DNA of 5,452 nt from Clostridiales bacterium UBA4959 (GTDB lineage Bacteria > Bacillota > Clostridia > Oscillospirales > CAG-272): contig DHAH01000095.1 in NCBI GenBank assembly GCA_002397345.1, positions 1 through 5,452 on the forward strand. The letters run 5' to 3'. A program made the translations under genes and the position numbers. Below, piece by piece: positions 1 through 4,197 of the stretch (positions are counted from its first letter, which is position 1; every line of letters starts with the position of its first letter). A model generated the notes under the pieces. That model made no database searches. It was not told the origin of the DNA and saw nothing but the letters and a program-made list of their open reading frames with translations.

Positions 1-1214
1 AGCTCACCGCGTTCCGCGGTGCCGGCCGGTACGGCGACTTCCATGAATTCGCGCGTATGCCCCTTGATCAATCCGCTATCGGTCTGCTCGAACAATACCC
101 CGAGAGGCTGCCCGCTGTCTATCGCTTTTTCATGGTGGGCAGTCCGCAGCTCGCGGTCAAGCGCTATCAGCCGCTCCGAGCGTTCCCGACAGATCGCGGG
201 CGGCAACTGGGGCAGCGCGGCTGCTTCTGTACCAGGTCGGGGCGAATATGTGAACACATGCATGTGGTAAAAATCCGCGTGTCTCGCGAATTCGAGCGTT
301 TCTATAAAATCCTCGTCGCTCTCGCCCGGGAAGCAGGTCAGAATATCCGCCGAATACTTCACATCCGGTATTACGCCGCGCAGATAATCGAGGTTATCCG
401 CCGCTTGTTTCGCGTTATAACGCCGCCGCATTGCCGCGAGCACACGGCTCGAACCGCTTTGCAGCGATATGTGGAAATGCGGCATCAGCTTTGGCAGCGC
501 AGCGAATTCGTCCGCGATATGACGCGTCAGATATGACGGATCGAGCGAACCGAGCCGTATGCGCTCGATATTGTTAATTCCGCTTACGCGCGAGATTAAC
601 AAGGGCAGGTCGTCGCCGTATGCGGAGGTTTCAATTCCGGTGAGCGTGACCTCGCGGCAGCCCGTCGCGGCGACGGCGGCGACATCGGCGGCAACGTCGT
701 CCGCACCACGCAGGCTCACGCCGCCGCGTAGCGACGGAATTATGCAATAAGCGCACCGCCCGTTGCAGCCGTCCTCGATTTTTATATATGCGCGCGTGCG
801 CTCGAAGCCGTCTATTTTCATCGGTTCGAGCGGATTATTGATAGATTGTTTCAATGCGCCTTGCACGCCTTCAAGCGCCTTCGCCGCCGCGTCGAGCTTG
901 TTCCGGCTGCCCGCAACTATATCGCATATCCCGGCAAGCGTGTCAGGCTCAAGCTGCGCGTCGCAGCCTACGGCGGCGATTACCGCGCGGGGGTTAATCC
1001 GTCGCAGCCTGCGCAGCAGCTTACGCGATTTTACGGCGCTCTCCGCCGTCACCGCGCAGGTGTTGACGATATAAATATCGCGCACCGATCCGGGTGCGTC
1101 CTCTGTCGACGCGTCGACGCCGCGCGAGCGCAGGAACGCGGCGATCGCTTCGCTTTCATAATGGTTTACGCGGCAGCCGAGCGTATAAACAGCCGCGGTA
1201 GATTGATTACTCAT
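1..1214 (-). CDS. mtaB: tRNA t6A37 methylthiotransferase MtaB, C-terminus cut by window edge
   Basis: This radical SAM enzyme adds a methylthio group to N6-threonylcarbamoyladenosine at position 37 of ANN-decoding tRNAs in the cytoplasm, giving ms2t6A. The reverse strand reads open for 404 codons and leaves the window before a stop. The N-terminal UPF0004/MTTase domain (about residues 7-100) shows its three cluster cysteines: C14 in TLGC, C53 in NTCAV and C84 in VGC. The radical SAM domain carries CNGRCAYC (C150, C154, C157) followed by IIP. HFHISLQSGS (residues 246-255) and FPGESDEDF (residues 295-303) are typical of the family, and RRRYNAK (263-269) is typical of MtaB rather than MiaB. The TRAM domain begins near residue 362 and is incomplete. 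Family members are usually about 430-450 residues, so roughly 30-40 residues lie outside the window. The ATG at 1214 is chosen because the conserved N-terminus starts at once and no upstream in-frame start fits. No Shine-Dalgarno is visible; see the promoter entry. Confidence 0.93.
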   Translation of the reverse strand, partial: MSNQSTAAVYTLGCRVNHYESEAIAAFLRSRGVDASTEDAPGSVRDIYIVNTCAVTAESAVKSRKLLRRLRRINPRAVIAAVGCDAQLEPDTLAGICDIVAGSRNKLDAAAKALEGVQGALKQSINNPLEPMKIDGFERTRAYIKIEDGCNGRCAYCIIPSLRGGVSLRGADDVAADVAAVAATGCREVTLTGIETSAYGDDLPLLISRVSGINNIERIRLGSLDPSYLTRHIADEFAALPKLMPHFHISLQSGSSRVLAAMRRRYNAKQAADNLDYLRGVIPDVKYSADILTCFPGESDEDFIETLEFARHADFYHMHVFTYSPRPGTEAAALPQLPPAICRERSERLIALDRELRTAHHEKAIDSGQPLGVLFEQTDSGLIKGHTREFMEVAVPAGTAERGE

Positions 1215-1224
1215 AACAAGCAGT

Positions 1225-1253
1225 ATTATACCATTATTTTATCGCTGTGTAAA
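1225..1253 (-). promoter_or_regulatory. Strong sigma-A promoter of mtaB, near-leaderless
   Basis: On the minus strand a TTTACA -35 box (1253-1248) is followed by exactly 17 bases and a perfect TATAAT -10 box (1230-1225). The -10 is preceded by TGG, giving an extended -10 (TGN). The -10 ends only 10 bases before the mtaB ATG at 1214, so transcription should begin about 2-5 bases before the start codon. The match to consensus is read directly from the sequence; the start point is inferred. Confidence 0.85.
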
Positions 1254-1256
1254 CGT

Positions 1257-1314
1257 CCTATTTGTTAAAAGGAAATATCAAAAACTATATTTTAAAAAGC
1301 CTATTGTTAAACGG
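1257..1314. repeat. Short imperfect direct repeat upstream of the mtaB -35
   Basis: CCTATTTGTTAAAAGG (1257-1272) recurs as CCTATTGTTAAACGG (1300-1314), differing by one missing T and one A-to-C change, with starts 43 bases apart (about four helical turns). The first copy lies three bases upstream of the mtaB -35 box. It could be a pair of binding sites for a regulator, or a chance similarity in AT-rich DNA. A small GCACA-AGC-TGTGC inverted repeat (1314-1326) adjoins the second copy. Confidence 0.4.
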
Positions 1315-1352
1315 CACAAGCTGTGCTTGGATGTAAAACAACGAATTGATAA

Positions 1353-1386
1353 TTGTAATATACAAATATTTCTCCTATAATATAAT
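1353..1386 (+). promoter_or_regulatory. Candidate promoter of the HTH-TPR regulator gene
   Basis: TTGTAA (1353-1358, four of six matches to the -35 consensus) and TATAAT (1376-1381, perfect) are separated by 17 bases. A second overlapping TATAAT lies at 1381-1386. The predicted start point is near 1388, giving a leader of roughly 30 bases that includes the AGGAG ribosome binding site. The -10 box lies inside the left arm of the palindrome at 1370-1413, so a protein bound there would block RNA polymerase. Confidence 0.6.
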
Positions 1387-1413
1387 CACACCGGTGTTAA
1401 TATTATAGGAGAA
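1370..1413. promoter_or_regulatory. Long palindrome over promoter and RBS, probable operator
   Basis: The outer arms TTCTCCTATAATAT (1370-1383) and ATATTATAGGAGAA (1400-1413) are a perfect 14-bp inverted repeat. Between them lies a second, self-contained 10-bp palindrome, ACACCGGTGT (1388-1397), offset by one base from the outer centre. The left arm contains the -10 box and the right arm contains the Shine-Dalgarno AGGAG of the downstream regulator. This placement fits an operator for autoregulation by the HTH protein, which is inferred. An RNA hairpin hiding the RBS could form only in transcripts that start upstream, because the predicted start point is inside the palindrome. Confidence 0.7.
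1407..1411 (+). promoter_or_regulatory. Ribosome binding site that sets the regulator start
   Basis: AGGAG ends 9 bases before the ATG at 1421. A GTG at 1415 in the same frame is only 3 bases away, too close for normal initiation, so the ATG at 1421 is preferred. The site is in the right arm of the palindrome. Confidence 0.75.
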
Positions 1414-1420
1414 TGTGCTT

Positions 1421-2551
1421 ATGAAAATAAAACTGGGCGAAAAGATCCGCGAACTGCGCCGCCGCGACGGGCGGACACAGGAAACACTCGCCGACGCAAT
1501 CGGCGTTACAAGCCAGGCTGTCTCCCGCTGGGAGGCGAACGGAGGTTATCCCGACCTTGAGATAGTCCCCGCGATAGCGAATTATTTCCACATTACCATC
1601 GACGAGCTTTTCGGATATAACGGTGAGCGTGAAGAAAAAATTAAAGCTATATTAGAAAAAGCCGAAGCAATGATAAACGCGCAGGGCAACATGGAACCGT
1701 GCGTCGCTCTGCTGCGCGAAGCAGCGGAAGAATTTCCGTCAGAGTCTAAAATAATGCTAAATCTTGGTTTCGCATTAAATATGTATGGCTGGCAAATCTA
1801 TGGCGCTCGCGGATATACGAAAGATGACAGCGATTATGCCTATGCGGATACCGAATACAACTCTAAAAACGAATATTTTATAGAAGCGCTCGAAATATTC
1901 GAGAAAGTACTGGAAATGAATATCAACTCTGACGAAAGAATGGCAGTTATATTAATAATGGCTAAACAATATGCCAACACAGGAGCGTATGAACGTGCAA
2001 TAGAACTTGCTAAAAAGCAGGATTCCATTATCATCAGCCGCGAATGTTTATTACCACTTGCATCAGAGGGTGAAGATCGAGATAAATATTTAGGCGAAGA
2101 AATACTTGCCTTATTAAAACAATTGTATATATCTATGGTAAACGCAGTTTTCACCAAAATATCTATTTTGAATAACAATGAGAGCATTTCAAAACTACTT
2201 GGTTTAGCGCACCTCTACGAGTTAGTGCTTGACGACGGAAACTGCGGCGGCGCACACATGGAATTGCGAGATTTGTATTATTATTGTGCAATACTTGAAG
2301 GACGACACGGAAATCTCAATACAGCATTGCAATATTTCGAAAAATGTTTCTATCACAACAGGGCGTATATATCGGTGCGACACGAAGAAATCTTCAAATA
2401 CACCGCTCCTCTTGTGTCAAAAGTAACTTTCCCGGGCGGAAATTACCCGGTTGTGCCGGAAAATCATTGGAAGAGTGTGTTAGCTATGGCGCCCGCTAAT
2501 CTACTGGATGCAATCCGCTCGGATGAGCGTTACGCGGAATGCTTCGCTTGA
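1421..2551 (+). CDS. XRE-family HTH regulator with TPR-like C-terminal half
   Basis: A predicted cytoplasmic DNA-binding regulator of 376 residues. Residues 3-65 form a typical Cro/CI-type helix-turn-helix: LGEKIRELRR, then TQETLADAIGVTSQAVSRWE (19-38), then PDLEIVPAIANYFHITIDELFG (44-65). A linker (EREEKIKAILEKAE, 69-82) leads into an all-helical half with TPR-like segments near residues 91-124, 152-200 (FIEALEIFEKVLEMN and YERAIELAKK) and 298-314 (NLNTALQYFEKCF). There is no signal peptide or membrane segment. HTH-plus-TPR proteins in Firmicutes often sense a peptide or partner protein, but nothing here identifies the ligand. The gene is divergent from mtaB, has its own promoter under a palindrome, and ends in a strong terminator, so it is probably monocistronic and autoregulated. 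Its HTH half is GC-rich (39 of 60 bases at 1441-1500) while the sensor half is AT-rich (19 of 60 at 1861-1920). No gene symbol is justified. Confidence 0.85.
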   Translation: MKIKLGEKIRELRRRDGRTQETLADAIGVTSQAVSRWEANGGYPDLEIVPAIANYFHITIDELFGYNGEREEKIKAILEKAEAMINAQGNMEPCVALLREAAEEFPSESKIMLNLGFALNMYGWQIYGARGYTKDDSDYAYADTEYNSKNEYFIEALEIFEKVLEMNINSDERMAVILIMAKQYANTGAYERAIELAKKQDSIIISRECLLPLASEGEDRDKYLGEEILALLKQLYISMVNAVFTKISILNNNESISKLLGLAHLYELVLDDGNCGGAHMELRDLYYYCAILEGRHGNLNTALQYFEKCFYHNRAYISVRHEEIFKYTAPLVSKVTFPGGNYPVVPENHWKSVLAMAPANLLDAIRSDERYAECFA

Positions 2552-2568
2552 ACGCTAAATAGAACACA

Positions 2569-2609
2569 ACGCATGTGGTGAAACTATTTTTCACCACATG
2601 CGTCTTTTT
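2569..2609 (+). terminator. Strong intrinsic terminator after the regulator gene
   Basis: A perfect 15-bp stem, ACGCATGTGGTGAAA (2569-2583) pairing with TTTCACCACATGCGT (2589-2603), closes a 5-base loop and is followed by CTTTTT. It begins 17 bases after the regulator stop codon and separates that gene from the radical SAM gene. Confidence 0.95.
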
Positions 2610-2622
2610 ATTAATAATTATG

Positions 2623-2651
2623 TTGACATTTGTTCGTGCACGGTGTATAAT
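2623..2651 (+). promoter_or_regulatory. Consensus sigma-A promoter of the radical SAM gene
   Basis: Perfect TTGACA (2623-2628) and perfect TATAAT (2646-2651) are separated by 17 bases, the ideal arrangement. The predicted start point is near 2658, giving a leader of about 24 bases. It begins only 13 bases after the T-run of the preceding terminator. No operator-like repeat is seen, which suggests constitutive, fairly strong expression. Confidence 0.92.
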
Positions 2652-2669
2652 AATCCCATGATATACGAA

Positions 2670-2673
2670 AGGA
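2670..2673 (+). promoter_or_regulatory. Ribosome binding site that sets the radical SAM start
   Basis: AGGA within GAAAGGATG lies 8 bases before the ATG at 2682. In-frame ATGs at 2598, 2658 and 2673 are rejected: the first is inside the terminator stem and upstream of the promoter, the second is at the predicted transcription start, and the third overlaps the ribosome binding site. Confidence 0.8.
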
Positions 2674-2681
2674 TGTTCGCC

Positions 2682-3902
2682 ATGGCAAACATCGTCATTC
2701 CCGAGCAGCTTGACAGAGCGCGAAAGCTGCTTCTCATGCGTGACGACGCGCAGTTCGAAGTCGGCTGCGATTCCGACGCCGAGCGCACCGCGCTGCTTTG
2801 CGCCGGCTCGATCCACGGTAAAGCCGCACCGCCGAAAATCCCCAAGGTGTTCATGTCCAATAACTGCACCTTTAACTGCGCGTATTGCTGCTGCCGCTGC
2901 GGGCGCGACAAACAGCATGTCTACGCCACGCCGCCGCGTGAGCTTGCGACGATGGCGGTTGATAACGCCAAGAAAAACGGATATGGAGTCTTTGTTACTT
3001 CCGCGATTTACAAAAACGCCGACTACACGCAGGAGCTGCTCGCCGAGAGCGTGCGCATTATGCGTGAGGAGCTGTCCTACCGCGGTTTTATTCACTGCAA
3101 GATCATGCCCGGTGCAGACCCGGCGCTCATATCCGCGACGGGGCGTTACGCCGACCGGCTGAGTGTGAATATCGAGGTCGCACAAAGCGCTGGGTATGAA
3201 AAAATCGCCAAACAAAAGAATAAAACGAACATCCTCACTCCGATGAATGAGATTTCGGAACAAATAAAAATCGCCAAATACGACCGCCGCCAGTTCGCGC
3301 GCTCACAGACGACGCAGCTCATGGCGGGCAGCACCGGCGAGGACGACCGTACGATTATGCAGCTCTCCTCCGCCCTGTACCGCAAATATCGGTTGAGCCG
3401 CGTGTATTACACCGCGTTCACGCTGCTGCACGACGCTGCGGGCTATGAGCCGGAGGAACTGCCCCGCACCGCGACGCCCTATTGGCGCATGGCGCGGCTG
3501 TATCAGGCTGACCGTCTGCAGCAGCTCTACGGTTTTTCGCCCGACGACGTTACGCCGGCTGACGCGCCCTTCCTCGACCGCGAGCTTGACCCCAAAGCGG
3601 CATGGGCGCTGCGCAATATCAGCCTCTACCCTGTCGAGGTCAACCGCGCCGATTTTGATACGCTGATACGCGTGCCCGGTATCGGCTTGACCTACGCGCG
3701 GCGCATTATCGAGGCGCGGCGCTCCTGCACCGTGACGCACGATCTTATGCGTAAAATGCGCATTCCGCTTAAACGCTGCGCGTTTTTCATCACCTGCGAC
3801 GGTAAATACGAGGGCGGCGACGCGCTCGATTCGCTCGGGCTGCGCTATATGCTCGCCGCCAGCGACCGCATGTCAATCGGCAATACTCTTGCTGAAAAGT
3901 GA
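2682..3902 (+). CDS. Radical SAM protein, putative DNA modification/repair family, with C-terminal HhH
   Basis: A predicted cytoplasmic radical SAM enzyme of 406 residues, resembling the family annotated as 'putative DNA modification/repair radical SAM protein', which is often encoded next to a uracil-DNA-glycosylase-like protein. Its reaction is unknown. The [4Fe-4S] motif is CTFNCAYC (C62, C66, C69), directly followed by CCRCG, so six cysteines fall within 12 residues. Family-like segments include FIHCKIMPGADPALI (136-150), RLSVNIE (159-165), NILTPMNEI (183-191), TTQLMAGSTGEDDRTI (210-225), YYTAF (242-246) and LYQADRLQQLYGF (273-285). A helix-hairpin-helix (RVPGIGLTYARRIIEARR, 330-347) near the C-terminus suggests nucleic-acid contact. 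The length is normal for the family, from memory. It has its own consensus promoter and no co-directional gene follows, so it is probably monocistronic. The glycosylase-like partner is not in this window. Base composition is GC-rich (42 of 60 at 2761-2820). Confidence 0.85.
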   Translation: MANIVIPEQLDRARKLLLMRDDAQFEVGCDSDAERTALLCAGSIHGKAAPPKIPKVFMSNNCTFNCAYCCCRCGRDKQHVYATPPRELATMAVDNAKKNGYGVFVTSAIYKNADYTQELLAESVRIMREELSYRGFIHCKIMPGADPALISATGRYADRLSVNIEVAQSAGYEKIAKQKNKTNILTPMNEISEQIKIAKYDRRQFARSQTTQLMAGSTGEDDRTIMQLSSALYRKYRLSRVYYTAFTLLHDAAGYEPEELPRTATPYWRMARLYQADRLQQLYGFSPDDVTPADAPFLDRELDPKAAWALRNISLYPVEVNRADFDTLIRVPGIGLTYARRIIEARRSCTVTHDLMRKMRIPLKRCAFFITCDGKYEGGDALDSLGLRYMLAASDRMSIGNTLAEK

Positions 3903-3934
3903 CAGTGGACGAGGGGACGAGGGTACGGGGTACG

Positions 3935-3964
3935 CTGGGGGACTTTTTTCGAAAAGTCCCCCAG
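3935..3964. repeat. Perfect 13-bp inverted repeat with TTCG loop
   Basis: CTGGGGGACTTTT (3935-3947) pairs perfectly with AAAAGTCCCCCAG (3952-3964) around TTCG (3948-3951). There is no T-run after it on either strand, so it is not a classical terminator. Similar GGGGGACTTTT...AAAAGTCCCCC hairpins are, from memory, common dispersed intergenic elements in Oscillospiraceae-type genomes. Confidence 0.85.
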
Positions 3965-4001
3965 ACCCCCCAAAAACTTTATGATAATTTTAATAAAATA
4001 A

Positions 4002-4044
4002 GCCCCCGTCTGGTTCAGGGAACCGGATTAGGGGGCGCTATTTT
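4002..4044. terminator. Probable bidirectional terminator for the two convergent genes
   Basis: GCCCCC (4002-4007) pairs with GGGGGC (4031-4036). Inside it TCTGGTT (4009-4015) pairs with AACCGGA (4021-4027), with one G-U pair, around the loop CAGGG. On the plus strand it is followed by GCTATTTT; on the minus strand the reverse complement is followed by TTATTTTATTAAAATT. Both sides are thus T-rich, and the position 100 bases past the radical SAM stop and about 160 bases past the malic enzyme stop fits termination from both directions. Confidence 0.6.
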
Positions 4045-4132
4045 CATTGTATATAAAAAGAGGATATAAAACCTGCTCCGCAATTAACCATCTTTCAATA
4101 ATTGTGCAATTTATCCTTTGTTTGCGGGGTGT

Positions 4133-4170
4133 GGGGGGAGCGGGGTCAAGCTTGCTTGACCCTCTCCCCA
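4133..4170. repeat. Imperfect G/C-rich inverted repeat near the malic enzyme end
   Basis: GGGTCAAGC (4143-4151) and GCTTGACCC (4154-4162) are perfect complements, leaving an effective four-base CTTG loop once the innermost pair opens. The stem extends outward imperfectly through GGGGGGAG (4133-4140) and CTCCCC (4164-4169). It lies about 28 bases past the malic enzyme stop on the minus strand. No strong T-run follows, so a terminator role is uncertain. Confidence 0.65.
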
Positions 4171-4197
4171 CCACGCGTACCCCCGTTCCCTGTCCCG

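Larger units (their letters stand above)
3914..4196. mobile_element. Possible MITE-like element with terminal inverted repeats
   Basis: The left end (3914-3935) and the reverse complement of the right end (4175-4196) align over about 22 bases with one mismatch and small gaps. Both contain, in order, GGGAC, AGGG, ACGGGG(G) and TACGC. The right end stops one base before the malic enzyme stop codon, and the left end starts 11 bases after the radical SAM stop. The interior has no coding capacity but several hairpins. No clear target-site duplication is seen. The alternative is simple G/C-rich spacer sequence that is coincidentally symmetric. Confidence 0.4.
3903..4197. other. Non-coding spacer between convergent genes, full of G/C-rich hairpins
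   Basis: No convincing gene is found here. From left to right it holds a G-rich tract with four G-runs (3913-3941), a perfect 13-bp hairpin (3935-3964), an AT-rich stretch, a terminator-like hairpin (4002-4036), a second AT-rich stretch (about 4040-4120), a G-run cluster (4126-4145) that forms the left side of a hairpin with 4154-4170, and a C-rich tail (4175-4196) that mirrors the G-rich head. The small open frame starting at 4047 runs antisense into the malic enzyme and has no ribosome binding site or recognisable protein. Confidence 0.7.

Noticed and set aside
255..266. CACATGCATGTG-like palindrome, with some resemblance to the terminator stem at 2569-2603
   Set aside because: It lies inside the mtaB coding region (encoding HMHV) and the resemblance is short, so it is best explained as coincidence.
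57..1268. Plus-strand open frames antisense to mtaB (57-536, 559-750, 763-1074, 846-1268)
   Set aside because: They lie opposite a clearly recognisable MtaB protein, have no ribosome binding sites or family motifs, and are expected in GC-rich coding DNA.
1370..1413. Palindrome considered as a riboswitch or RNA thermometer
   Set aside because: The predicted transcription start is near 1388, so the left arm is not in the mRNA from the local promoter. A DNA operator explains the arrangement better.
2496..3263. A 255-codon minus-strand open frame antisense to the radical SAM gene
   Set aside because: It crosses the terminator and promoter between two plus-strand genes, shows no recognisable domain, and overlaps a protein with clear radical SAM motifs.
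3935..3964. Perfect hairpin considered as the radical SAM terminator
   Set aside because: It is followed by ACCCCCC rather than a T-run, and the other strand also lacks a T-run. The hairpin at 4002-4036 with T-rich flanks is a better candidate.
4126..4145. Second possible G-quadruplex
   Set aside because: There are only three G-runs of four or more, and the six-G run cannot be split into two runs of three with a loop, so a three-tetrad structure is not supported.
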